Source of the DNA: Strix aluco
Lineage: Eukaryota; Chordata; Aves; Strigiformes; Strigidae
Direction of reading: 5' to 3'
DNA: 64,000 bases
Assembly: GCF_031877795.1 (NCBI RefSeq)
Contig: NC_133938.1
Coordinates: 11,440,920-11,504,919 of the forward strand
Shown: positions 1 to 42,814 of the stretch, piece by piece
Numbering within the stretch: position 1 is the stretch's first letter
How the letters are laid out: every line of letters begins with the position of its first letter
Notes under the pieces: generated by a model
Told to the model about the DNA's origin: nothing
The model's database searches: none
What the model saw: the letters and a program-made list of their open reading frames with translations, nothing else
Program-made: the position numbers and the translations under genes

Positions 1-1847
1 AATTGTGATGAATTCCAGAGAGAAGGAATGGATCGCTCCCTCGTTTTTCTTTCTACTGTAGCCCCAGCCATCCCGATGACAGATCTTGTCATTACGCGGT
101 GTCATTTTAGATGTTTGCACTGCACCAAAAGCAAACAGAGGAGCCTGCAGTCTAGGCTGTGGATTGAATAACAATGTTTTTCCAGAAAAAAAAAAAAATC
201 TGTGAAGGTTTTAATCAGAAACACGAGTTTTTCAGAGGCAGCCCGTGTACCACTCTCAACCCAGCGAAGCGATGGCTCGCATCTCCCTGGGTATCAGCTT
301 TTGTGGCTGTTTGTGTTTCTGAAGGCTGCGAAGCTGTGGAGTCATCTTGAACTTGAAAAGCAGGAGGGTTCATGTTTTCCCATGCGTGGTGGATGCTGGG
401 ACAGCTTTTCAGTTGCAGGCTCCTTGCTAAAGCAGAGGTTAGTGATGTGTGGCTGGGAGATGCTGGGGACAGTGCATGTCCAGAAGGAGTAAGGGCAGCA
501 CAGAGGGGCTTAAAATCACTGCACAGGAATCTGCTTCTCATGAAATGCCTGCGTGCTAAAGATGGTGAAAACTGCTGATGCTGGAGAGCAGAGCATCTTT
601 GTCAGGCATCTGTCTCCCAACTGCCTTCCTTTCAAGCAAGGAGGGCTGCTGGGGAAGTCTCTGCTCTGCAGACCTCCCACTGCCTTCCTGACTTCTCAGA
701 AGGGTCATGTGAAAACTGAAGTGATCAAAAGGGGGTTTTAAGTGTTATTTAAAGCATGATGACTGTTCTGCAGAGGGTTTTCATTGTGCAGACTTAGGCA
801 ACTTGACTGCTTGTCAGCCATGACCCCAAACTTCGCTGCGGGGTCTTACCAGAGAGGAGATACTGGCAACTGAGAACTTGTATGTGGTTGCCTCGGTTGG
901 GTTGGTCTTGTCTCTCTTTGATTTTTCTTATAGTGCCTGAACACGCTGCCTTGCTGTTGCCCTCTGAAGCATGTTGAGCTTTGTGGGCAGTGGTGGACAG
1001 TGGATCAGGGATCTCTTTTGTCATACCATTTGTGTGGCTTGGGGAAATGGCTGTGCCCAGGAGATGGCAAGGAGTCTGGCTGCTCTGGCACGACCTCTGG
1101 CCTCCGTGGAGCTGACTTTGTAGTTGTCTGAGTAATTTTGGGTGTATGTATAGTTTGGTAGGACTGGAGGATACCAAACAAAAACCTGGTCCTTGTGGAA
1201 GAGGCAGAAAACTGATCCACCAGCAGGTTGAGTTGAGCTTGACAGCTGCCATAGCACACTTGGATGCTCTGCAGGTCTCTCCACTGTCAGAGTTGGTGCT
1301 TCTCAGATAACCTCAACACACTTTGTGCACATGATGGATGAAAGCCTTGCGACTCCCCAGGGATGCGTGTAAGCACTGGCATCCCTCCTGTGTGGGACCC
1401 TGGTGTGTGGGCAGGACTCTTGTGAGAAGAGCACTGAGCCAAGATGGAGATGTGGGAAGCATGACATGACAGCACGTGTTCCCCCCTCCGAAGTGTGGTC
1501 CTGCTGGAGATCCCCATGTGCTCTGTGCAGAGATCCCAGGGACAGGAGTCATTTGCAGCACTGTGGGCAGATGTTACACCTCATGATGCAGAGTCCTCCA
1601 GCCTCTCACTAGACTGTTCCTCTCACTTCACAGCTTATGGGTTGAAAGAAAGCTGGAAAAATGTTTTTTCCACACGAAATCAACGTGTTTGCCTTTCCTT
1701 CACCTCAGTTTTTGCTGGATGTTGAAATTCAGTTTCAACCTTCCCAAGCTGGACACAGCCCCTCACCACCTCTTCTGGGATTGCTCTGGTCAGGATTGTC
1801 ACCGAGGGCTGGTGACCAGCCCAGTCACTGGTGTGCAGCAGTTATTT

Positions 1848-2060
1848 GAAAGACCCCCTGTCCTGGAATTAAAGTCCCTTCCTTCAGGAATAATTAATAC
1901 ATTAACAAAGTTTCCCAGAATTATTCTGGAATAAAATGTCCACAGAGGAGGCTGATCTGGAATAGCAATTGCTAATAATTTATTCTGCAATGAGTACTTA
2001 ATTTCCCTATATGGAGCACCCCTAATAAGCTCCAAAATTTAAGCTTTATTGGTTTGGGGG
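1848..2060. promoter_or_regulatory. candidate conserved element, ZSWIM5 intron 1 (a)
   Basis: AT-rich block with several homeodomain-like cores (AATAATTAATAC near 1889-1900, GCTAATAATTTATT near 1971-1984). Its texture differs from the TG-rich intron around it. This is inference from sequence texture alone. Confidence 0.3.
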
Positions 2061-5000
2061 TCGAGGGGGAAGGAAACCACTAAGTTTTTGTGAAGCTACT
2101 GAAGTGAGCTAAGCCGTTTAAGTATAATAATATTTCTACAATATAAAAAATGTTTGCTGTGGTCTCCTTAGTGAAATTCAATAGCAAAAAAAAAAAAAAG
2201 AGGTGGGTTTATTATAAACGGGGGCTGTAAAAGTTGGCAGGAGAGGGTTGGTAATCCTGGTGCCTGCTCCTGGAGTCTGTGCCCAACTTTCAAATGGGGG
2301 ATGGAGAGCAGAAACGGCAAAACAGGTCATCTTGAAGATTTTTCCACTTTGGGGGAGCAGTTTCAATGCAGAGCCCTTTCCTGTGCTTAAAAGCGAGGTT
2401 TTTGGAAGGAAGTTAATTGACCTTTTCAGCAAATCTGCTGCTGAGGCTGTTACCACAAATGCTATTGAAACGCTTTGTAAATACAATGTTTGTTTAACAA
2501 CATTGCCAATAACTTAGAAAGTCAGACTTTATCCTCCCTTTGAAAAAAAAAAAAAAAAAAAAGAGCTATTCTTAGTGGAAAAAATGTCTTTTTTAGGAAG
2601 AATTTGGAGCAGATTTTCGTACTGAATCTAGGCTGCCTCATTCCCTCAGAAGGCTTCTGAGGGCCAGGAAAATTATAACTAATAACTTCCCTATAAATTG
2701 TAGAGCTGCTATTTTAAGGTCTGGTGTCTCAGGGAGGATCGGGGTGGTGTCCTGTTTCCCTCCATTGCTGTGCGATGCCCTGGTTTGATTTTGGTCCTTG
2801 TTAAGCTGGCTGCTGGTCCTGCCCCTTACAAAACCAAAACGTGGTAAGAAAACAAGTCAGGAGACTCTCAAGCTTGGTTTTGCTTTTGCTTTTCCATACT
2901 GGTGGATTGAGTTTGTGCTTTGGGTTGGAGGTGGCCCGCTCGAGAGGCAGCTTTAAGTTGCAAAATATGCATTGAATGCAATTTATCTTTGTGTGTTTGA
3001 AGACAAAATCCAAAGCTGCTCCCCAGCCTGAGGCTAAGACCTGGAAAATCTGCCAATGCTGGGGGGAGGCTGCATCTTGGAAAAGCAGGTCAGCAAGGGG
3101 AGCAGACATGTAGAGGAAAGAGGATGCTCATGGCTCTGAAGCAGCTTCTTCCCTGACCATAAGGTACCCAGGATGAGCCCTTAAGCCAGGAGCAATGGGT
3201 TAAGGGCTCTGGCATGGGAGGCAGACTTTGCTTTTAGGGGTTGGGATTATGTTTTTGTGGGGCTAAGAGTTATGTGAATTGCCCCATAAAAAAGATGACA
3301 GAGGGGAGAGCACTGCTCCACTTGCTTTCAACTGCGGTGAAGATCAGTGATCCCATCGTGGTGACACTTGCATGGAGGGATAAGAGGCATTTCCTAATTA
3401 AAACCCTTTTATGTACTAGAAGCCAGCTCCTCAGCTGTTGGAAATCTGGGTGCCTCCATTGAAGTTGGGAGATGACCCCAGCTCAGCCTCGCGTGTGAGT
3501 TTTGGCATCTCCCATTGGTTTCCTTGAGGTAGCCAGGGTGGTGACAGCACAGAACTGGGTCTGCTCTGTGGCAGCCTCAACTGATGGGTCGCACGAGCCT
3601 GGAAACTCCAGCAAAAGTGAATTTCCTCCCCATGAATATTTTCTTTCATGCTCAGATACAATCCTCCATCTGTTAAGAAGACACCCGAGGTATAAAAAGG
3701 AACCATGTTGCTCCTTCTTCAGATACAACTGCTCGTGAGCACAGAGAGAGGAGGGATGCTTTTGGGCTGGTCACAGAGATGTGTTGCTTTTTCTCCTTTG
3801 ATGTAGAGATGGTCCATTCACCAGTTCTACCAAAAATACGTCCTCATCTTTCTGATTTATCATGGTTTTAAGAAAGCTCTTTATATTCAAGCTTACCTTA
3901 AGATATACTGTAGCAGTAAAGAGCAGACTTGTCAGCATTTTGTTACCAGTTATTATATGGGCAGCACATGTTAGCAAAGATGCAGTGAACTCATCCTCTT
4001 TTCAAGCCCTTTCTATTGCTTATGCTGCTGCAAAAATGGCATTTGGGTTGGTTTGTGTTAGATCTGAACTACTAGCAAGCTTGCAGGGCTGCACCTTAAC
4101 AGAGGAAGTCAGTCCGAACTTTAAAACTGGTTGTATTTTTAACTTCTCCCCCCAGACCATACATCTTCAGAGCAAGGGTTGTGCATCTGGGTAAATTAAG
4201 AACCCATTTGCTGGTGGGCAGTGAAAGGATGTGGAAAGTGATGCTGGAAGGAGTGGTCTTGGCTTTGGGGCTAGCAACAAAAGACCCCACAAACCTGGGT
4301 CTTCAGGTTTGGATGGGCAACAAAGAGCACTCCGGATTAGGGAGAAAATGGGGGAATAGTTTTGAATATTTTTGGGAAATGTCACAGATTTGGACCAGTC
4401 ATCCGGAGCACGCCCTTGGTCTAGCCACCCCCTGAGCTGAGTAGGGGGAAGTAAAAAAACCTCCATTTCAGGCTCCTAGATAAACAAACACCAGAAATCT
4501 CGTAAGGGTAATAATGGAAATCACTGGGAAATTGAGTTAATACAAGGGCATCTGTGTAAGTGAATGCTCGGGACAGGAACAGGGCTTTGTCCTTTAACTC
4601 TAGTAATGCTGGAGCAGATGGGAAGCGTGGTGTGCTTCACGCATTAGCTGGCTCAGATAAAGAGCAAGGCAGAGGCCGGTCCTCTTGGCTGATTAGAGGT
4701 TAACAGGGATAGAAACCAGTGGATTGACTCTTCATTTGCAGGAGGTGTTGTGGGATCAGAGCAGATGGCAGAGAGAGCGTCCCTCCAGCTTACTCAGCTG
4801 CTCAGAGGAGCTTACGGCTCCCTCCAGCACAAACAGCCCCACTTGCATCTCCTCTGTTTACAGCTGCAGCTCATGTTTCTTCCCTGGCCTACCTGGAGAT
4901 GCAGTATTTCTCCTAAACCTGTGGTAGTTGGTGTCTGAGGCCGTAGGTGCATGTGGGCACACTTGCAGGCATGGTGTGTCCTCTCCACCTTGGCCATATC

Positions 5001-5639
5001 CCTTTGTTACGGCTCCTCTGGTGTCAGCTCAGCTGTGGGCACGGCTCCTTACCAGGGGCTTTTAATGGTCTTCGTTAGCTCTGTAAAGGCCAGAGGTGCT
5101 TTTCCAGGGTGGTAATGACCGGGCAAGGTCAGGAGTATGATGGGGACTGGGGAGGAGGGCTGCGAGGGGAAAATGTACAGCAGAAGCAGCATGGCTGCAT
5201 TCTGCTGGGGCAGCATCCTCCTGGCCAGCCATCGCCTGCTTCCTTCATCCCTGCCAAGGTCTCGCTCAACGGCAACACCTTTGCCTGTGATCACAAAAAG
5301 AAATCGCTTTGGGGAGGAGGGAGGATGTAAACTTGTACCAGCTCTGCTCATTGACTCGTTGGAAGCCTGGTTTCCCTATTTTGCAAGGGAGAAATGGCAA
5401 TTGATTCAGCCTTACCCTCTTTCTTTTTGTCTGCCAGTGCTCTGAAAAGGCACATTTTATCTGTGTGTGACAACACCTGCCTAGGGTGCCTCTCATTGAG
5501 CCGTGCTGAATCAAAAGAGCAACAAGAAAAGTGGGTTTAATTGCACACATCTTCAGCAGAGTCTTTCTTGCACTGGCAGCACAAAAGGCCAGCCCCGTGC
5601 TGGTTGAATGGAGCCCGGGAGGGCTGGGGCGCGCCGTAC

Positions 5640-6110
5640 TCTCCGTTACTATCGGAGGCAGATGATTCACTTTGCTGGAGCATTGTCATGTGCAAATGAG
5701 TTCATGAGCCCATCTCCTTTCCAACTGCAAGGTCAGGGACTGAGCAATTGTCAGCATCAGCCGGCTGGAGGAATTGATCTAGAAGCTGGAAAGCTTTGGG
5801 AGATTTTACTAACCTCCGCTTCCCACCGCATGAGTGCACTGACACCTTCCTCCCACGGGTGTTGTCTACATTACAAATATTGACCGATTTTAAGTTCACA
5901 TTTAGAAAGCTGCTGTTTCGAGGTACGGAAATGTGACCGAGAATGGCTTATAAATAACACTTGCTGCAGCAATTATTATTCATTGCTAGTTATGGCTTTC
6001 ACACAGTGGAAAAACAAATGGTTTTTCCACTAGGAGCTGGAGCTGCAGTCCGTTTAATCACTAAAGAGCTTGGAATCGCTTTAGTTTAAAATACCTTTCC
6101 GCTGTGGTTT
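5640..6110. promoter_or_regulatory. candidate conserved element, ZSWIM5 intron 1 (b)
   Basis: A dense mix of plausible transcription-factor sites: CATTGT (5681-5686, SOX-like) next to TGCAAAT (5691-5697, octamer-like), AATTATTATTCATTG near 5971-5985 and a TTTAAAATACC stretch near 6085. The region has no CpG depletion pattern of old repeats and codes for nothing. Enhancer function is inference. Confidence 0.35.
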
Positions 6111-9100
6111 GGAAATTTAAAAAAAAATATTTGGGTCATGTTAACCTAGTGTATACGGCTTGCGCTGAGAATTTCAGTTTACCTCTTCTGCATCTGCTGA
6201 GCCCCATAAATATCCATGTATTTGTTCCTGTTCTGTTCTGCAGAGCTCCTGCCTGCCTGAAGGCAGAGCTGCCCAAATACAGATTTGAAATGGGGTTAGA
6301 CTGACTAGAAGTGGGGTCCTGGGAGCTGAGGGGCACAAGAGCAGTGAGGAGCCAAGGTGCTGTCTGCCGCAGCTGCCCCTTTCTGGCTGGGATGCAAGGG
6401 CATGCAGCTGGTGCCTCCGGAAAGCTGTGTGGATGGACTTTCCATCATGTTACTCCTAACAGAGGCTGCCTAAAATACCAGGCTCAGTTACTGGGAAGTC
6501 ACTTGAGGTTTTGACAGCCAGATGTGGGGGTGAGTTCTTTATGTACAGCGGTCGTTGCTCAGGGTGGTGGGTGTGGTTGCACGTTTCCCTCTGCAGAGTT
6601 GTCCTTGTCCCGCTTTGAGGTTTCCACAGAGACCAAGAAAAGCCTGCATAGCCGTCAGAGGAGCCACAGTGATGTGAAGAAATGCTCCCTGCGTTACGCA
6701 TGTGTTACTGATCCCCATCCTCTTGTGCAGCAACCTCAGATGGTCTCTGCTGATCCAGGGTTAGGTCCTAGAGATGGCTGCTCTTGCGTGAAGGCTTCCT
6801 CCCCTGCAGGATTGCACTAACGCTCCGTGAAAGGCGAGTGCTGCGCCTGGGAAGAGCGAGCTAATTTTTCCAAATGGCACAACTTTGTGAATGACAACTG
6901 TGAGTTGTGCCTGGGCTGCGGTGTGAAATCTGGGGGATGGCTGTGAGCAGCAACTGCCAGAGGGAGCAGAACTGAGCTCTCGAGTTCCCAGCTAGTGTTG
7001 TAGCTGCGGGGTGGTCCTCTTCCTTCTCCTCCTTGCGGGTGTTGGAGGGCTCTTGATGACACAGTTATGAGAAGGGAAGGGGTTACACCTGGGTTTTGCT
7101 TGTTTCTGGAGTTTAAATTTCCACCAGTGGTCTGCCTGTCTCCAAACTTTAGGTAATTTGGATGTAACCGGCTTGAATGTTGCCTTTACCTTCAGTGGTT
7201 TGCTGGAGGACCCAACACAAGGGGTCTCCACAGCCAGCCTGGTGGTGGGTTGGAGCTGCAGGACAGGCTAGTAGTTTCTCTTGACTGATGGCTTGTGGAC
7301 ATTTGGGTTAAAAATGCCCAGCTGAAAGACGCTGGCTGCTCTTGCAGAACTGGAAGAGTTTGCAAAACTCCTTTTGGTTGAGCAGGTTTAGAAATGGAAG
7401 AATTCTCCATCTTGGTTAAAAATACTTTTGTTGAGGCCTTAATGGTCTCATCTTAATAGCAAAGTCTCCTGCACTGGAGCTCCTGCTAAAGGCTTGATCC
7501 TTTGTAGCTGTTTCAGAACCCAGAGATGTTTTGTGGATCCATGCTCCTCCCAGCCTGCAGAATTTACTGGCTCCAAAGGGGAAAGTGTTGCCCAGCTGAT
7601 GAGTTTGGAAGTGCCACCAGTGCGGAGCTCACGAACTCCCAGATGACATTTCTAGGATCTGCTTTAATTTAAATCAGAGGCACAGTGTCCTGTGACACTA
7701 ATGCAAGGTCCTTGCTCTGGTGTTTTGTCCCCGTTTGAGGGGTAAGTGGGTTTAGGAAGAAAATGTGCTCATTGTGCCCTGTGTGCCTGTGAACATTCAT
7801 GGCACCTTTCTGTGCTCTTTCTGGGGCAGGTATGAGCACTCAGTTCCTTTTGCAACCTGGATCAGAGAGATATCCACTGGGAAGCATCTGTGGTAAAAGT
7901 AGGGGAGGCTGTTCTGGGGCAGGGAGGAGGTGGCGACGTTCTTGGGACAAAGCTAGGCTCCGATGGGGCGTAATCAGTCTGTAGTTACAAAGATGGTATT
8001 TAATTATTTCTTTTCCACGGTTTTCAAGCCCTGGCACTGTCACTTTGCTGGCAGCAAATCAAACACTAAGTTAGCTTATGTTAAGGAACAGAAGATGAAG
8101 TCCTAGATAAGCACTCGGCTGTAGGAATGTCTTAAATTGAAACGTGCAGGGGGGACATGGAAGAGAGTATGCTTTTGCTCTCAGCGCTATCCAGACCCTT
8201 TGTCTGCAGCCAGGGCTGTGTTTCTCTCTGCTGGAGTGCTGGTATCACCTACCCCATGTGCTTCTAGGATGCGAGATGAATGGAGAGGAGGGTATGGTGA
8301 CAGCTGTCCTTCTCCAGGGAGACCTGTAGCCTCTTGGTGAGTGTAGCATCAGGTTTTTGTGTGGAGCGGAAGTAAGTGCTTCAAAGGTTGATGGAGGAAA
8401 CACACCATAACCTACCTTTTAACCACCATTCTTCTCTGGGACAGTGATACCCATCACTGCTGAGCTGGTGTGCTCAGCACCCATGGGTGCTGGGGTGCAG
8501 ACCTGGCCACAGAGCAGGGCGCAGAGTGGTAGCTGCAGGCTGACCTCCTGTTAATGTAAATATTCCCAAATATTGCCTCTGCTCACGCCAGCTCCCCTCT
8601 CTCCCCCTCTCACCATGTTTAATTTCTGACTAAGCTTTTGATAAATGTTTTGTATAGAGTTCCTAGTTTATCTTAAATAGACCTGCTGCCACCATGCCTA
8701 AAATCTAAACTAACACTTGACTTAGGGCTCCAGTGCCAGATGAAATTGGCAGTTGCTGACGTGCTTGAACGGTCCTGCTCGATGTACAGACCTTGGCTAC
8801 GAGTTGCGAGGACCAGCTCTCGCAGTGGATGGGGGAGCACAGCTTTTAGGATGCCTGAGAGCAGCCTGAGAAGTATCCGGACAAATTTCCTCTCTCGAGG
8901 GGCCGGATTCAGACCACGGTTGATGTATTTTCAGACTTACACCTGTCCAAAACAGGTCATTTGGTTAAATGAGTTCCTCCAGTCTTACACCAGTTAGCCC
9001 CAAGTGGGGTCTGGCCCATGATCCTGCTAAAGTAAGCATTTCAAGGCAGTGTTTATGGCTAATAATTTGTCTTAAGAGGGTTTTATATATATGTGCCTAT

Positions 9101-10900
9101 GGGTGTACATACGCATATATACATACATTCTTGCTCAGGAACGTGGTTTCCAATCCTTTTAACTTGTTCAAAAAGTAAACTAAGGAGAAACTGGCAGTGA
9201 GTTGAAGCCGCCTGCCAAGCATCGCAGACCAGAGAAGTGGTAAAACATAAACACGTTGGAGTTTATCCTCAGGATTTATATAGTTTGGCTGCTGGGGGAT
9301 GGACTCGTGTGAAGCGGGGGGGCTCGTCAGCCCGTGGCCGTGCTGCTCCCATGGCACTGAGCCTGGCACCTCCACGGCCATGCTTCCACTGCCGGCAGCA
9401 TGCGAGCGAGAGGGTAGTGCGGGGTTGTCCGTCCCTCCCCTCTTGCTCTGCTGGCCATGTGGCGTGGGTTTTGGGTGATGGCAGCAGAACAGGTCTGCTT
9501 TCCCCCTCCCCTGCACTAAAGTAAAAGCAGACCTCCTTGACGCTTAATCAGATTTGAATGTGGTTTTTGGCGTGGCTATAAAGAGACTGGCAGTGAATAG
9601 CTGGTTTTGATGCCATTTATTAAAAACCTCTGGTAGAATTTGTCTCGGAAAGCCTTTGTGAGAGCTGGCAAACGCACAAGGGTTTGATGCAGTTAATGTA
9701 TTTTAATCTTCACCCCCCACCCCTTCTCCTTTTCTGTCGCTAATTGTAGGGCTCTCAGCTGTCTGCCGCCTTCTCTGGAGGGACGGCAGGCTCCGCAGGG
9801 ACCTCTGTACAAACATGGGCTTAATAAGGTTGCAGTGGCATGGAGAAAAGTGAGCATCCTCTTTGGGGAGGAGGGCTGCAACAGGCAGGGTCCCGGGTAC
9901 CATGCCAGACTCTGACACAGGGGCACTGGGTGGCCGTGGCCACATTAATTAACATGGAGGAGTGAGGCAGATGAATGGGGGAAACAAAGATGTCCCTTTT
10001 CCAGGTGGCTGGGCAAATGCAAAGTGTTGATGTTGGACCTCCTCTGCAGCTGGCTCCTGGGAAGGGCTCCCTGGGCTTTTGGATGGAGGTTGATGGGCAT
10101 CCAGTCTTTTCTCACTGATTTTATCCCTTGCTTGCTCATTGCGTCCACCTTCTTTGGACGCATTTTGCGCTCCTCATCCATGTTTGGGACTTGTTGGGAC
10201 TTAATTTTTCATGGTTCATGCCTGAAGGCACTACAGCCCCTTGCAGCACAGTGGGGGCTGTCGGGAGCACCGTAACGTTTGTGTGATCGATTTGGGCTGT
10301 CCCTACAGCCCAACACATGGATGTGCCAACAAGCAGCTGGCTCCCTGGCAGCAGTATTTTGGGAAAAGCTCAAGAGCTTGTGGGGAGTAGCAAATATTGT
10401 GGAGCTCAAGGAACAAACAGTTTCCCCTCCGACCATGGCTTGGGCTGTGCATTGCTCCTGTCCCTACTCTTTGTTTTCGCTGCGTGCAAGAGCTCAGAGC
10501 TGTGGCAATGCCCTGGAGCACTCTACCTGGTTGAGGGACTGAAGTTGGAGTTGCGTTGCATTTAATTTGTGGGGTTTTTTGTCTGCCTCATCAAAGAAAA
10601 GAAGACCTGGCCTTTTTCTGCCAGCCCTCGCTCACGTCAGTTGCAAATTCAGCAAGAGGGAGGTGTAGATGAAGATGACTCCCAGGAGAGAAACAGTCTG
10701 AGAGACTCTTAAACAAATGGGAACTGAGCAGCTTTGTTCTTCCCCTGGGGGTTTGGCTGTTAAATAAACTCGCCGATGAGTCTGGCTGCACGTGTGTGTT
10801 GGTGCAGAAGTGTGTTTATACGTGGGCTGGGTGTTGCTGGGTGTAAGCCACCAGGATGGCGTGCGTTGGGTGGAGCACTCCTTGACATAGCGATGCATGA

Positions 10901-40065
<29,165 letters not shown>

Positions 40066-40612
40066 GTCCCGGCCCCTGCCACGCTCACTGGCAGGGTCCG
40101 GCCGCAGCACGGGGACTCGGGAGAGAAGAAGGAAGGAAAGTGGAGATCACCTTCCCCCCATCAGCAGAGGCTGCTCTGTTCTGGTCTTCTGTTTCTTTTT
40201 TTTTTGTTTTCTTTCTTTTTTTTTTTTTTAGTTTTATTTTTTTCTTTCTTGGATTTAACCATTTCACATGCTGAGAGGATCCAGAGATTCCTTGGGCACA
40301 AACCAAAAGGCAACCACGGGGAAAAAGGATGGTTCGCTCAGCCCCCTGCCCTCCCTTGCCAATACCAAAAGCTAACCTGGAAATCTAATACCTCTTTCCT
40401 GAAGGAAGCGGTTGCTGGAGGGATCCGAAGGTTGCAAAGTGCAAAAATCTTTAAAATTACGTGGGGAACTAAAAAAAAAAAGAAAAAAAAGAAGAGCGAG
40501 CAAAGAAACCCGCGACACTAGAACCTCATGCGTCACCAAAAGCGATGGCTTTGCAGAGCGCTTCTCCCGCCCGCCCGAGACATGCAAACTCCTCTATTTG
40601 TGAAGATACTTC

Positions 40613-40618
40613 AATAAA
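40613..40618 (+). terminator. proximal poly(A) signal of ZSWIM5
   Basis: AATAAA about 550 bases after the ZSWIM5 stop codon. It would give the short 3'UTR that lacks the AU-rich Pumilio-motif block. Confidence 0.55.
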
Positions 40619-41632
40619 AACAAGTTAAAGTAACTGTTCTCAGGGATTGCTTACTAAAAGTAACACAAAAAAAAAAAGCATTTATGATACTGTAAATACT
40701 ATAGTATATGTGTCAATTATTAAATTGTAAAGTTATAATTATTTATAATTCTGTCTTTTATTTGGGGGATACTTGAAATTGTCGTGGGCTGGGGCGATTA
40801 TTTTTATTATTGCTATTATTATTATTGTTATTATTATTATTATTATAACTATTATTTAAAAAAAACCACAGAAAACAAAACCACAGACAAAAAGAGGAGG
40901 AGGCACGCGAACATTTCTCAGGTTCCCACGGCATCGTCAGCAGCGAGAAGGGTGTGGGGGGAGGCAAACGTCCGCTCAACTTGCAGCCCTGGGATGGACA
41001 GATGGAGGAATGGACAGAGCGGCAGCCCAGCGCTTGAGGACAGCGAAGGAGGGGACTCGGGACGACACTCGCTCGGACACGCATGGATGCTGGTGATGGA
41101 GGACACGAGCCCATCGCCATCTCCCGGCGGGCACAGGGGTGCGAGGTGCCTGGGCGGGCAGGCACCGGGGCTGCCCAGCTCCTGGGGAGGGAGCGGGGGC
41201 AGGCGCAGCCGTGCTGCTTCCCAGCTCCCTTCTGCTTCCCGGCCCTGTGGTGTGGCCAACGCTCAGCCCTTCCTGGCTTTGCCCTGGGCCAGGGGCAGAC
41301 TCTCCAGCCCCAGGCTCATGGCTCTTCGGTTTTGGTTCATTTCTTTGCCAGCGGGTCGGGAGGGCTGGGGGGGGCCAGGGCTGGTCTGAATGGTGACTTG
41401 TAGTTAGAGAACGTGGGCTAGTTATCTGCTGTCTGGTTTGACTTTTAATTTTGGCAAGTGACTTGTGTCCGCGCTCCGGCCAGGAACCCAATTGTACTCG
41501 GTCTCTGTCGCCACCGAAATAGTGGTCTTCAACCAGTCTGTTTCTCTCTTTTTTTTTTCCTTTTTTTTTTTTTTTTTTTTTTTGCGTGCGTGCGTGTATG
41601 TGTGTGTGCGACCTCTACATCTGATGTTTAAT

Positions 41633-41638
41633 AATAAA
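41633..41638 (+). terminator. distal poly(A) signal of ZSWIM5
   Basis: AATAAA follows a GT-rich repeat. It is the last good signal before the convergent UROD 3' end, so the likely end of the long transcript. Confidence 0.55.
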
Positions 41639-41660
41639 AGGGATGAACGTTACTGCCTGT

Positions 41661-42714
41661 ATCTCTACTGCCTTTCTCTGAAGTCGGTGGGGTCACCACG
41701 CTTGCTGGGCAGCCTGGCGTCATGGGCAAGCCCCGGGGAGGAGGTGGCATTGCAACCCCCTGTGGTACCCAGCCCCTGTGCCCCAAGGAGGGGGACAGAG
41801 CAGGGGCAAAGCTCAGCATCAGCAAGTCCCTGTCCACCCTGGTGGCACTGCCCCAGCTGCGCCAGCCTGAGCACTGTTGGTGCCCACGTCTTGATCCAGC
41901 CTCCAGCCAGCACGGACGCAGTGAGTGTACTGCAGCGTGGGATGGGGTGGCACAGAGTCAGAACCCAGGGTTCCTGGGTGCTGCCGGCACCCTGGGCTGC
42001 TTTCTGCAGGGTTTGCTGAGCCCCAGCCAGACTTGGCCCTGAGGATCAGAGGAGATGGGGAGGTGTGTGTGGGAGAGAGATCTCCAGGCCCCGTGGGATG
42101 GTCCCAAAGAGGCTCTGGGAGCTGGAGGAGGGTGATGGCGGTGCTATGGCCATGGTGTCTCTGCCACCATCGCAGCCAGTGTGGCAGGGTGCTGGTGGTG
42201 GTAGTGGCTGGAGGGCTCCTGCCACATGGCCAGCTGTCCCCCAGCTGAGACCTGGGTCTCCCACCCACTGGGGGAGGCCCTGGGTCGACATCATGTTGCC
42301 TATCCCCACCTGAGCAGGACTGAGGTACAGCTCACGCTGAGCTTGTGGCAGCAGTGGGCTGCAAGCCCCCAGCCTCCTGGCTGTGACCCCGCCAGCCTCA
42401 GGCAGCCCATTTCCCCTCGCAGGGCTGAGCGCATCCGTACTGCCAGGAGCTGACTATTGTGCTCTGGCCTCACCCCCTCTCTCACTCGCCCTTGGCACAA
42501 CACCGTGCAGCCTGGCAGGGAGGGGTACCCCCTCCCCCGCCCCCAACTTTGCTGGCATCCCCATTTCCCCATTCTGACCTGCAGGACAGGGCTCAGAAAC
42601 TGCCCCTGGCCTCACGTGCCCCACTGCTGGGCTGCCGTCACTGCTCATCTCCTCCAGGGCAATCCAGATCCCCGTCCCCCCAGCCAGAGCCACACGGCTG
42701 CTGTGGAGAAGGTG
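41661..42714. other. intergenic gap between convergent ZSWIM5 and UROD 3' ends
   Basis: About 1 kb of GC-rich DNA with no gene, repeat or RNA that I can identify. The open frames on both strands are overlapping and shadow-like. Confidence 0.75.
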
Positions 42715-42718
42715 CTGG

Positions 42719-42724
42719 TTTAAT
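42719..42724 (-). terminator. UROD poly(A) signal (ATTAAA)
   Basis: ATTAAA on the minus strand lies about 90 bases after the UROD stop, giving a very short 3'UTR, as in mammals. It is the variant signal, and no AATAAA is closer. Confidence 0.6.
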
Positions 42725-42814
42725 GCTGCAGCCCAGCCTAGAGCGGGCCCTGTGACAACACCCTATTTAGGGTGACTGCCCAAACCAGAGTCCTGGCCCC
42801 AAGCCCCCCAAGGC

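Larger units (their letters stand above)
40066..41660 (+). other. ZSWIM5: ZSWIM5 3'UTR
   Basis: Non-coding tail after the stop. AATAAA signals lie at 40613-40618 and 41633-41638, so short (about 0.57 kb) and long (about 1.6 kb) tails are both plausible. An AU-rich block at about 40670-40760 carries a Pumilio-type TGTAAATA at 40691-40698. Simple repeats follow: T-rich tracts near 40197-40250 and 41550-41583, an ATT-type triplet run at 40799-40857, and a GCGT/GTGT run at 41584-41610. The end is inferred from the second signal and not seen directly. Confidence 0.7.
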
